A stretch of DNA of 64,000 bases from an uncultured Bacteroidota bacterium (GTDB taxonomy: Bacteria > Bacteroidota > Bacteroidia > Bacteroidales > F082): contig CAJXKB010000002.1 in the NCBI GenBank assembly GCA_913055825.1, positions 33,535-97,534 on the forward strand, written 5' to 3'. Each line of letters begins with the position of its first letter. Position 1 is the stretch's first letter. The notes below the pieces were generated by a model, which saw only the letters and a list, made by a program, of their open reading frames with translations, did not search any database and was not told the DNA's origin. Made by a program: the position numbers and the translations under genes. Positions 46,661 through 55,400 of this stretch are shown here, piece by piece.

Positions 46661-46709
46661 GGGGCTAAAATAAAATTGGATAATATGCAGATATCGGATA
46701 ATAAATTGT

Positions 46710-46740
46710 CCCATTTTGGGGCTAATTTTCCAAAATCGGG
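46710..46740. repeat. Bulged hairpin, copy 2, in the leader of the next gene
   Basis: CCCATTTTGG (46710-46719) pairs with CCAAAATCGGG (46730-46740) with the same unpaired C as in copy 1. It lies about 50 nt after the TATATTTG box, so it is inside the transcribed leader. Confidence 0.5.
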
Positions 46741-46884
46741 AACTTTTTGCAAAATTGCTCCTCAGTCGGATTTTTCTAAAAGTCCTGTAGTTATTGGGTT
46801 TCAGGTGTTTGTTAAAAAAACGGAACAATAATTGTAGTTACTAAATAGTTCGTGAAATAAGCCTATGTAATTAGAAATTAGAAT

Positions 46885-48435
46885 ATGAGATTAAAATTTA
46901 CCCTTTTATTTATGTGGACGATTGTTTCTTCAATTATTGGAGATGGTTGTGTGCAGGGACAAACCATTAAATTTAATTTTAATGAGGTGAGCTCCCGGCA
47001 AGTGGCTGATTTTAATTCATTTCAACTGAACCAACCTGTTGAATTTATGCAGCGGCTGAACCCTCCGAGACAATCTCAGTTAAAAAATCACGAAAAATCA
47101 AGCCATGCTCAATCCGTAAAAATGGATACCGCCGTGGTGTATTCAAATTGGGTAAATCCCAAACGTTATACTTACGTGTATGATACTACAGGAAACAACG
47201 TCGCTTCGTATGTTGAAAATACCAATAATGGGAAATGGATTTATTCTACCATGGATACGGCTGTTTATGATTCGGTGGGAAATGCACTTTCCAAAACCTG
47301 GAAAAATTGGGTAGATAGTAGCTGGGTAAATGCTTCCAGAACGCTTTCGACCTATGGGACAAATCATCTGCTTTTGACCCAAAAAGGCACATCATGGCTA
47401 AATGGAGCATGGGAAAACAGCGATTCCAGTACCTATTACTATGACAAGAACGACAATATATTAACCTATTACAATATGGTCTGGAATGACAGTTCCTGGG
47501 TGAATAAAGCTTTCTGGCTTTACACTTATGATACCCTGGGAAGAATGACCGCCAGTTATTACAAATCCTGGGCTGACAGCCTTTGGATAAATAACCAAAG
47601 ATATCTTTATGATTACGATACAGCCGGAAACGTATCTACTGCCACCCTGCAAAAAGCCCATCTACAAGAATGGGAAAACTACTACAAAGAAATATACACC
47701 CATGATACTACAGGTAATGAAACATCTTACCAAAGTATGATTTGGAATGATACTGACAGTGTATGGACAAATTCTGAAAAATACACGTATACTTATGATG
47801 CTTCTGGAAATCTTTCCACCGGTATAGGCCAGGACTGGAACGACACCGTTTGGATAAACTCCCAAAAAGGCGATTATTCTTATGATACTTATGGCGGCGT
47901 TCAATCTGCATTAACCCAATATTGGTCTGTTTCAGATTCAGCATGGGCGGACACGACCCTATCTATTTATAATTATGATAATTACGGTGATGCCATTATG
48001 GGGGATTTTTATACGGGTAGTACCTCGCAATCCTGGAATCAAAACAACGATGGTGTACTAACAATTCCTTATGACTTTAATCTTCAATCCAATTATTACA
48101 CCGGTTATCATGTAGACGCCCATTTTATCATTTCGGGTCAAAGCGGACCGGAAGGAGTAAAAAATTTCCTTCAAAACAGCGTAAAGCTCTTTACATGTAA
48201 TCCCAATCCGGTTTCCGGGCAGGCGACCCTTTCAATTGGTTTGAAAAAGAAAATTAAAGGAGAGATCGACCTTTATGATCTATCCGGCAGGAAAATACAA
48301 ACTGTTTTTCAGGGGACGTTAAAGGCCGGGGAACACCAGATTGTATTGAATATGGAACACGGAAACCCGGGAATCTACCTGGTGGTATTGATTTCCGGAG
48401 AAGGTAATGAAACAATTAAACTCATTAAAAGATAA
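46885..48435 (+). CDS. T9SS-exported protein with repeated W-N / Y-x-YD-x-x-GN units
   Basis: A 516-residue protein. It has a signal peptide (about residues 1-26, ending CVQGQ), then at least seven repeats of about 42-46 residues between about 85 and 390. Each has the pattern W-x-N/D-S-x-W followed by Y-x-Y-D-x-x-G-N/D (for example KRYTYVYDTTGN, FWLYTYDTLGRM, RYLYDYDTAGNV, KYTYTYDASGNL). They recall YD/RHS repeats but are longer and Trp-rich. The C-terminal 85 residues are a type A T9SS sorting domain (VKLFTCNPNPVSGQATLSI, DLYDLSGRKIQ, NPGIYLVVL, IKLIKR). A binding or matrix role at the surface is likely but cannot be made specific. Confidence 0.8.
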   Translation: MRLKFTLLFMWTIVSSIIGDGCVQGQTIKFNFNEVSSRQVADFNSFQLNQPVEFMQRLNPPRQSQLKNHEKSSHAQSVKMDTAVVYSNWVNPKRYTYVYDTTGNNVASYVENTNNGKWIYSTMDTAVYDSVGNALSKTWKNWVDSSWVNASRTLSTYGTNHLLLTQKGTSWLNGAWENSDSSTYYYDKNDNILTYYNMVWNDSSWVNKAFWLYTYDTLGRMTASYYKSWADSLWINNQRYLYDYDTAGNVSTATLQKAHLQEWENYYKEIYTHDTTGNETSYQSMIWNDTDSVWTNSEKYTYTYDASGNLSTGIGQDWNDTVWINSQKGDYSYDTYGGVQSALTQYWSVSDSAWADTTLSIYNYDNYGDAIMGDFYTGSTSQSWNQNNDGVLTIPYDFNLQSNYYTGYHVDAHFIISGQSGPEGVKNFLQNSVKLFTCNPNPVSGQATLSIGLKKKIKGEIDLYDLSGRKIQTVFQGTLKAGEHQIVLNMEHGNPGIYLVVLISGEGNETIKLIKR

Positions 48436-48474
48436 TTTATTGGATGAATTTTTAACCATTTAAAGAACAATATT

Positions 48475-49758
48475 ATGAAAAAGATTTTTTATCTACTTAA
48501 ATTCAGCGTCATAACAGCCTTTCTGGTTGCCTTGAGCGCAAACCTTATGGGGCAGCCTAATTACCATGTAAAGATTCTTCAACCCAATGGTGGTGAAAAA
48601 TGGGCTGCCGGAACTACGCATCTGATTTCCTGGAAGGACAACTTTACCGGGAAAGTTGATATTTATCTTGATAGTTGCAACAATAGTGGGGTAGTTAAAA
48701 AATCTATTCCTATTAAAAATAATGTCTCCGGAAGTACCTACAATTGGAAAATTCCATCTACTTATTCAGGAAAATACTTCAAAATCAGGGTTCAAAGTTC
48801 TATTGACACCACCGTGAGTAATAATAGTAATAGGACCTTTTCTATTGGAACTTTTGGATATATCAAGGTTTTGCAACCTAATAAAAATGGTATTGAATGG
48901 GCTTTAGGTACCACACATCTGATTTCATGGAATGATAACCTTTCAACTCGTTTCAACATTTATTTGGTCCAGTATAATAATAGAGAAACCAAAATAATTA
49001 AACGTTATCCTGTCGCTAAAAATATTAATGGAAGTACTTTCTCTTGGAAAATTAATAAGGACCTCAACAAGGAGTCTTTTGTCGCCGGAGGCCACTACAA
49101 AATTGTGGTTTACAATAACGACAGTTCTAAATCTGACTTAAGTAATAACACTTTTTCCATTACAAATGTACCAAAGGGAAGTTTCATCAAAGTTTTGCAA
49201 CCCACCAAAAAAGGCATCTCCTGGGCAATGGGTTCCACCCATTTGATTTCGTGGGATGACAACCTTACCGGAAGGGTTGATATTTATCTTGAAGATGTAT
49301 CAACAGGAACAAATTATCTCATAAAGTCTGGTGTTAAAGGAAGTACCTATAGTTGGAAAATTGACGGGAAAGATCATGCTTCTACTGGTAATACATATTC
49401 CACTGGTAAGCAGCATTTTAAAATCATAGTGGTTAGCGCGGGTGCTGATCCTGATGATAACACATTGCCGAGAGGCATAAGCAAAAACCCATTCTCAATT
49501 TATCAAAGTCTGAGAATTGATGCCTACCCCAATCCAACCACCAACTTTGTAACGGTAAAAGTGAACGATAACAACAATAAAAATTATGTTGTTACACTCT
49601 ACAACCGTTTTGGTGTGCGGCAAGCTACGGGGTTGATAAACACGAACATATCAAAAGAATTAAGGCTGTCAACGCTTAATTTACCCAAGGGCATTTATTT
49701 CATCAGCGTAACAGGAGGCCCGAAAAAAATCTCAAAAATGATTATTGTCCAACATTAA
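48475..49758 (+). CDS. T9SS-exported protein with three Kre9/Knh1-like Ig domains
   Basis: A 427-residue protein with a signal peptide (about residues 1-26, ending ANLMGQ). Three similar domains of about 100-110 residues follow, beginning VKILQPNGGEKWAAGTTHLI, IKVLQPNKNGIEWALGTTHL and IKVLQPTKKGISWAMGSTHL. Each continues with ISW-x-DN, a V/F-D/N-IYL strand and GSTY/F-x-WKI, and most end with an FSI strand. The W-x-x-G-x-x-H-x-ISW pattern matches the Ser/Thr-rich Kre9-Knh1 family, an Ig-like fold. The C-terminus is a type A T9SS sorting domain (RIDAYPNPTTNFVTVKVND, TLNLPKGIYFISVTGG). It is 39 bp after the preceding T9SS gene and probably co-transcribed; a strong terminator follows. Confidence 0.82.
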   Translation: MKKIFYLLKFSVITAFLVALSANLMGQPNYHVKILQPNGGEKWAAGTTHLISWKDNFTGKVDIYLDSCNNSGVVKKSIPIKNNVSGSTYNWKIPSTYSGKYFKIRVQSSIDTTVSNNSNRTFSIGTFGYIKVLQPNKNGIEWALGTTHLISWNDNLSTRFNIYLVQYNNRETKIIKRYPVAKNINGSTFSWKINKDLNKESFVAGGHYKIVVYNNDSSKSDLSNNTFSITNVPKGSFIKVLQPTKKGISWAMGSTHLISWDDNLTGRVDIYLEDVSTGTNYLIKSGVKGSTYSWKIDGKDHASTGNTYSTGKQHFKIIVVSAGADPDDNTLPRGISKNPFSIYQSLRIDAYPNPTTNFVTVKVNDNNNKNYVVTLYNRFGVRQATGLINTNISKELRLSTLNLPKGIYFISVTGGPKKISKMIIVQH

Positions 49759-49785
49759 TCATTGGATAAAAAATCATTAACAACC

Positions 49786-49818
49786 AAGAAGCCCGGTGCA
49801 ACATGCATTGGGCTTCTT
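49786..49818 (+). terminator. Rho-independent terminator
   Basis: The 9-bp stem AAGAAGCCC (49786-49794) and GGGCTTCTT (49810-49818) with a 15-base loop is followed by AGTTTT. It lies 27 bp after the stop of the Kre9-like gene. Confidence 0.8.
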
Positions 49819-49836
49819 AGTTTTGATAAAATCGCT

Positions 49837-50192
49837 GTCTCCTTTCAGGTCGATCAAGACCTGAAAGGTGGAGAACACCGTTCTTCAATTCGACCTTTCA
49901 GGTGCAAGCCCACCTGAAAGGACACACTAATCCTGAAAGGTGGGAAATTACCTGAAAAGTAAAAAAATCACCTGAAAAGGTAGAACCTCTTACTCGACCT
50001 TTCAAGTCCTATTCGACTTGAAAGGACAACTCGACTTGAAAGAACAACTGTCTCCTTTCAGGTCGATCAAGACCTGAAAGGTGGAGAAAAAACGTTCATT
50101 CACCCGACCTTTCAGGTGCAAGCCCACCTGAAAGGACACACCAACCCTGAAAGGACACACCAACCCTGAAAGGTGGGAAATCACCTGAAAAG
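49837..50192. repeat. REP-like palindrome cluster, left of the RAYT gene
   Basis: Five perfect palindromes in the order A, C, B, A, C. A: CCTTTCAGGTC/GACCTGAAAGG at 49841-49868 and 50054-50081. C: CCTTTCAGGTG/CACCTGAAAGG at 49894-49921 and 50108-50135. B: CCTTTCAAGTC/GACTTGAAAGG at 49998-50025. Half-sites (CCTGAAAGG, CACCTGAAAAG, GACTTGAAAG) lie between them and at the right end. The stem is always 11 bp and the loop 6 bp. The region is otherwise without genes between the terminator at 49818 and the RAYT stop at 50260. Confidence 0.9.
50131..50168. repeat. 19-bp tandem duplication within the palindrome cluster
   Basis: AAAGGACACACCAACCCTG occurs twice head to tail (50131-50149 and 50150-50168). 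This is the join between a C palindrome and a half-site and suggests local slippage. Confidence 0.85.
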
Positions 50193-50222
50193 TAAAAAAA
50201 ATCATCTTAAAAGGACAACCTT

Positions 50223-50240
50223 TTTAGCCGAAAGGCTAAA
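50223..50240. terminator. Hairpin after the RAYT stop, possible terminator
   Basis: TTTAGCC and GGCTAAA pair around a GAAA tetraloop 20 bp after the minus-strand RAYT stop. On the minus strand it is followed by a run of A and T only partly T-rich, so termination is uncertain. Confidence 0.4.
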
Positions 50241-50259
50241 TTACGGTAAAATAAATACA

Positions 50260-50883
50260 TCATTCAAAATAATATTTCTCTATACCGGGGACAGATTGAT
50301 TCTCTTTGTGGAAAAGAATAAATTCTTCAAGAGAGGAAAAAAGCGAAAGCCCTTTCTTACGGTTAATGTGTGTTGACTTTTCGGAGATATAGGCATTGTA
50401 AGAAGAATATTTCCAGTCGCTGTAATTTGTTGTAAGCCCATGATGTACCGGATTGCGATGGATATAATTGATAAGGCACACGAAGTAACCATCGTTATCA
50501 ACCAAGATTCGTTTGAAAGGATATAGAAATAACCTCCCTGCCCTATGATGTACAATATTGAAAGATCGGGTATAGCTATTAAAGAAGTTGCTAAATGATT
50601 TTGAAATCAGTTGATTGGGATTTTCTTTGTTCTTTTTTAATAAACTTTCCGGAATATTTTCTTCATCTTTAATAGTTACCAACAGATGAAAATGATTTGG
50701 GACGAGGCAATATGCAATGATGTTTGCAATGGGTAGAATATACCGGTTCAACTTCTTTAAAAAGTAGGAATAATCATCAGAAATGATAAACAATTTTTCG
50801 TGGCTAATGGCCTTATTGTAAATATGGTATGTTTCACCAAAGGCAAGCCTTTCCAGTTTATTTGTTGTTTTAGCATAATCCAT
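50260..50883 (-). CDS. REP-associated tyrosine transposase (RAYT), Y1/HUH family
   Basis: A 207-residue Y1 transposase of the IS200-like superfamily. The start at ATG 50883 fits the family N-terminus (LAFGETYHIYNKAISHEKLF). The HUH motif is in YCLVPNHFHLLV (His64 and His66). The likely nucleophile is Tyr104 in NSYTRSFN, followed by HRAGRLFLYPFKRILVD and the RAYT-type C-terminal block YIHRNPVHHGLT and WKYSSYNAYI. The gene has no left or right end of an IS200 element; instead it lies between two clusters of short palindromes, the arrangement of RAYT-REP systems. RAYTs cut single-stranded REP DNA and are single-copy domesticated enzymes in many genomes. It appears intact. Confidence 0.88.
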   Translation of the reverse strand: MDYAKTTNKLERLAFGETYHIYNKAISHEKLFIISDDYSYFLKKLNRYILPIANIIAYCLVPNHFHLLVTIKDEENIPESLLKKNKENPNQLISKSFSNFFNSYTRSFNIVHHRAGRLFLYPFKRILVDNDGYFVCLINYIHRNPVHHGLTTNYSDWKYSSYNAYISEKSTHINRKKGLSLFSSLEEFILFHKENQSVPGIEKYYFE

Positions 50884-50921
50884 GAAAGAGAATATTTGGT
50901 ACAGATAAAGGTACAAAAAAA

Positions 50922-51300
50922 TCTTCTTTCAGGTCAACCGTCTTCTTTCAGGCCATCTCAACCGTCTCCTTTCAGGTCAATCCCATCATCTCCTTTCAGG
51001 TCGATCAAGACCTGAAAGGTGGAAAAAAAACCTTCATTCATTCGACCTTTCAGGAGTGGGTCCACCTGAAAGGACACGCTAATCCTGAAAGGTGGGAAAT
51101 TACCTGAAAAGGTAAAACCTATTACTCGACCTTTCAAGTCCTATTCGACTTGAAAGGACAACTCGACTTGAAAGGTCAACCGTCTCCTTTCAGGTCGATC
51201 AAGACCTGAAAGGTGGGAAAAACCTACCCTATTTCGACCTTTCAGGTGCAGGTCCACCTGAAAGGACACACCAACCCTGAAAGGACAATCGAGTCCCGAA
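50922..51300. repeat. REP-like palindrome cluster, right of the RAYT gene
   Basis: Three half-sites (TCTTCTTTCAGG or TCTCCTTTCAGG, 50922-50985) lead into five palindromes in the order A, C-like, B, A, C. A is at 50992-51019 and 51186-51213. The C-like one, CCTTTCAGG/CCTGAAAGG, is at 51046-51073. B is at 51130-51157. C is at 51238-51265. Half-sites recur between them and at the right end. Order and orientation are the same as in the left cluster, so the two are direct repeats around the RAYT gene. No gene lies in 50884-51347. Confidence 0.9.
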
Positions 51301-51347
51301 AAGCAGTACATAATTCTGTCCTTGGGAGGCCGGTTTCACATCTAATT

Positions 51348-52310
51348 TTAAATCATTTTCCTGATTTCATTCCATTTATCTTCGCCAAATTTAGCACCCA
51401 GCACTTCAATTACGGTACCCGACAAAAGCGAACCGATATAGCCGGCTTTCTCAAAACCAAGATTATTAATAAATCCGTAAAGAAATCCCGAAGCATACAA
51501 ATCGCCGGCTCCGGTGGTGTCAAGTGCTTTGGCTTTGATGGGTTGAATATTCACCACCTGGTTTCCTTGTTTTATCATGGAGCCCTTACTCCCCACTTTT
51601 ACCACGGCAATGTCAGCAAGGCCGGCAATAAAATCGAGTGCCTCGCGCGGTTCTTCACCTGAAAAAGCTTTAGCTTCTTCTTCGTTGGCAAACACAATAT
51701 CGACGTACCGGCTTACCATATTACGGAGAAATTCCAGGTTATCTTCCACCACATTATAACTGGCCAGGTCAAGCGAAACTTTCAGGCCGTTTTCGTTGGC
51801 CAGTTGTAATATCCTTTCAAGCAGTTCATGATTTTGCACCAGGTAACCTTCCACATGCAGCATGTCGTAGCCTTTAAAATGTTCCTGTTTAAGCTTGTCA
51901 GCAGACAAATCCAAAGCTGCGCCCAAAAAAGTCCCGAAGGTACGTTCTCCATCGGGGGAAATCATGCCATTGGCAATCCCGGAAGGAGAATCAGAATGAA
52001 GCAGAACAGGCTGGATACCGGAAGCTTTCAAATCCTCTTCAAAGAACTTACCGGTTTCATCTTTCCCTACTGAACCAATAAAAGCTGATTCAACGCCAAG
52101 TTTTGCAAGCCCGTGAATAGTGTTGGCTGCTGAACCTCCCGAGGCCATTTGTTTTTTCAGGTTTTTACTTTTTTCTTGTATTTGTGCCGATCGCTCTGCA
52201 TCCACCAACTGCATACTTCCTTTAGGAAGGTAAAGTTCTTCCAATAATTGATCACTTTCCAGTTGGGTAAGCACATCAACCAATGCATTTCCTATTCCGA
52301 TTACTTTCAT
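51348..52310 (-). CDS. PfkB-family carbohydrate/nucleoside kinase (adenosine-kinase-like)
   Basis: A 320-residue kinase from ATG 52310, where homology begins (MKVIGIGNALVDVLTQLES); a longer open frame reaches 52361. PfkB signature 1 is GGSAANTIHGLAKLGVESAFIGSVGKDE and signature 2 is ALDTTGAGDLYASGFLYG with the catalytic Asp at residue 270. The lid segment and C-terminus are complete. Bacteroidota proteins like this are usually called adenosine kinases, but the family also includes ribokinase and fructokinase; substrate specificity is not shown by sequence. Its stop is about 48 bp from the right palindrome cluster. Confidence 0.9.
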   Translation of the reverse strand: MKVIGIGNALVDVLTQLESDQLLEELYLPKGSMQLVDAERSAQIQEKSKNLKKQMASGGSAANTIHGLAKLGVESAFIGSVGKDETGKFFEEDLKASGIQPVLLHSDSPSGIANGMISPDGERTFGTFLGAALDLSADKLKQEHFKGYDMLHVEGYLVQNHELLERILQLANENGLKVSLDLASYNVVEDNLEFLRNMVSRYVDIVFANEEEAKAFSGEEPREALDFIAGLADIAVVKVGSKGSMIKQGNQVVNIQPIKAKALDTTGAGDLYASGFLYGFINNLGFEKAGYIGSLLSGTVIEVLGAKFGEDKWNEIRKMI

Positions 52311-52465
52311 TGAATTTCTTTTTAAATTTGCGCAAAGGTCATAAAAAATTTTACACGGCAAAATGTACTTTCCTGCTACCGGGTTAAATTGAGTGAAGCC
52401 TTGCTAATTCGGATTACAGATCCGGATAAAAAGGTACAACGTTACATTTCCTCGTTAACGTGTAA

Positions 52466-55400
52466 TTATCGTATCATAACCTTTTTAATCCAAAACCCTC
52501 TTTCTGATTGAAAATGAATAAGGTACAAACCTTGTTTAAGTCCGGGGAGAGCCAGTTTTAGTTGAGATTCACCCCTGGGTATTTCTTTCTGCATAATGAG
52601 ATGGCCTGTAATATCCGTGAGGCTAAAAATGATCTTTTCGTTTGATGCCGGCCAGTTAATACTGAAAATCCCCTTATTGGGGTTGGGAAAAACAAGAATG
52701 TTGTTATCATAAAATTCAGACAAACCGGTAGGTTCACCAAAATGAATCACCGCATTTCCCACGCTGGTACAGGCGCCTGCCAGACCAATCACGGTAATGG
52801 TATCCGTTCCGTTGGGGAAATCGGAATAAAAAATATGCACGATTTGTGTGGTATCGCCTGTTGTCCAGTAATAATCACTAAAACCGGATCCTGCGTCATA
52901 GGTAACCATACCTCCGTCGAGTAGGGTGGTATCTGCCGGGTGAAGGTTTATTTTTGGGATAGGCCCATAAATGAATGTGGAGGCCGAATCGGATGCGGTA
53001 CATTGCCCTTCATTTGAGACTGTATAATATAAGGTGTGCAAACCGGGGCCGGCAAGATTAGGAAAAAACACATTTCCATTAATACCGGGACCTGAGAATT
53101 CCCCTCCATTGGGTTTTCCGGTAAGGACAACCGATTGGTCGTTGGAACAGTACGACGGTAGTAAACCCGATATGGACATCTTGGGCATAGGGAGTGCATA
53201 AATGGTCAGGCTATCGCTATTGGTACAGCCAAGATCGTTGGTAACTTTCAAATAAACCTTACTGGTATCGCTTACCAAATATTGAATGCTTTGCGTGGTA
53301 TCGCCCGAAGGCAACCACTGATAATGATATCCATCGGTGGCTGAAAGGGTAATGGTGCTGTTTATACATGCCCGTTTGGAGGTATATTGGATTTGTGCAT
53401 CCGGAGCCGCTTGAGTTGAAATTCGGACTGAATCTTTCAGCAGACGATTTGCTTTGTCTACAATACTAAGAAAATATGTTGTGGATTGTTCAGGACAAAC
53501 GATTAGGCTGTCTTGTTCACTAATGATAGTATCAGTATATGAAGTTTCCCATTTATAACTCTTCATATTGTTTGGTCCATAGATAGTCAAACAACTTCCG
53601 GCACATATAGTGGTGTCGTTTCTCATAAAATCAGGCGGAACAGGGACCACTTTTACAAAGGTACTATCCTCTTTTGAACACCCTGCAACATTACAGGCTT
53701 TTACGTAAACCATCAACGATTTTTCCGGATAAAATGTAAAATTTCCGTTTGAAGTTATATCCACTGATTGGTTATGCCTCCATGCAAAGATGGTACCGTC
53801 ATCAGTTTTAGCTTTAACGGTAGCACTATCCCCCAAGGCAATTGTCAATGTATCAAAAGTAGCAAATACCAAAGGTTTTCCCAGAGGCTTATAGGTAATC
53901 ACCCTAATGGTATCTTCATCCTGACAACCATATGAATTGCTCACATTTACAGAATAAAATAATGTGTCGGGGGTACTTGAATGGCAAACAATACTTTGTG
54001 CTGTTTCCCCTGTATTCCATAAATAACTAAAACCATTGCCCACAGGAGCCTTCAATATCAGGCTGTCATTAACAGTTATAGAAGTGTCGTTTCCAAGATT
54101 AACAGTTGGTGATGGTAAAACATTTAAATGAATTGAATCGGTGGCTGTATCTCCCTGTAATGTGATTATTTGTAATGAAACAGTTTCACTATTTGCCGGG
54201 CAAACTTCTATGTACTGATCAGAGCTCAGAAAAGTATTGTCATCTGTCGTTCTCCAATTATAGCTTTGCATATTATCAGGCCCTTTTAATACGATGCAAC
54301 TTCCTGCACAAAAACTTGTATCACTTTTTAAAAAATCCGTCAAACCGGTAAAAACCCATACATAGGTGCTGTCATATTCGGAACAGCCAAAATCATTACA
54401 GGCTTTTACATAAACCATAACTGATTTTGCAGGAGAAAATGTAAAGCTTCCTTTTTCGGTAACATCCACAGTTGTTTTATATTTCCAGGCAAACATGTTT
54501 CCTACATCTGTTGTGGCTTCAATTTTAGCACTATCTCCCGGGTTTATTTCAATTGTATCATAAGTAGTTGATACAATTGGGATACGATTAAAATCATAGG
54601 TAAAAACCCTAATGGTATCTTCATCTGTACAACCAAAAGAATTGTTTACCTCAACAGAATAAATGAGTGTGTCGGGAACACTCGAACTGCAAACGACACT
54701 TTGTGTGGTATCTCCGTTATTCCAAAGGTATTGGTATCCTGTGCCGGTTGGTGCAAGTAAAGTTAAACTATCACCAATTGTTATTGTGGTGTCGTTACCC
54801 AGATTTACGTTAGGTGTTGGAAGAAGGTTCAGGTGTATCGAATCAACAGTTGTGTCGCCTGCAAGGGTGACTATTTTAAGCGATAATGTTTCGCTTTTTT
54901 TTGGACAAACTTGTATGTACTGATCGGAACTCACATAGGTATTATTGTCTTTATTCTGCCACTCATAGCTTTGCATATTATCCGGCCCGTTTAACACGAT
55001 GCAGCTTCCAGCACAAAAACTTGTATCGCTTTTTAAAAAACCGGTAGGAACAGGCTGAGTCATTACCTCTACATAAGTACTGTCTTTTTCGGAGCATCCA
55101 TCTGTATTACAAGCCTTAACATAAACCTTAACTGATTTGTCAGGATAAAAGGTGTATTCTCCAACCGTAGTAGTGTCACTTATTGAATCGTGCCTCCATA
55201 CGAAAGTTGTCCCAAGATATGTCTCGGCCTGAACAGTTACCCCGGCTCCCTGATTTATTTTTATCGTATCATAAACTGCAACTACTACGGGGACATCAAG
55301 GAGCTTATAGGTAATAACCCTGATGGTGTCTTCAGATTGACAATGGTTTGCATTAACAACCTGAACAGAATAAGATAGGGTATCAGGTTGGGTGGATTTG

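Larger units (their letters stand above)
46188..46884. other. Intergenic region with a promoter and two bulged hairpins
   Basis: No gene is recognised in these 697 bp. They hold the EF-G-like promoter (46306-46313), two similar hairpins (46441-46471 and 46710-46740) and a strong promoter (46629-46660) that would give the next gene a leader of about 220 nt. Confidence 0.7.

Noticed and set aside
46625..46828. Minus-strand 67-residue open frame before the T9SS gene
   Set aside because: It overlaps the best promoter of the window on the other strand and has no family resemblance; part of it is the hairpin repeat.
50260..50883. Complete IS200/IS605 insertion sequence
   Set aside because: The gene has RAYT-type sequence and no TnpB/IscB partner, and its flanks are palindrome clusters, not single left and right ends.
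49837..51300. CRISPR array
   Set aside because: The repeats are palindromes of three kinds with unequal spacing and half-sites between them; there are no uniform spacers and no cas genes nearby.
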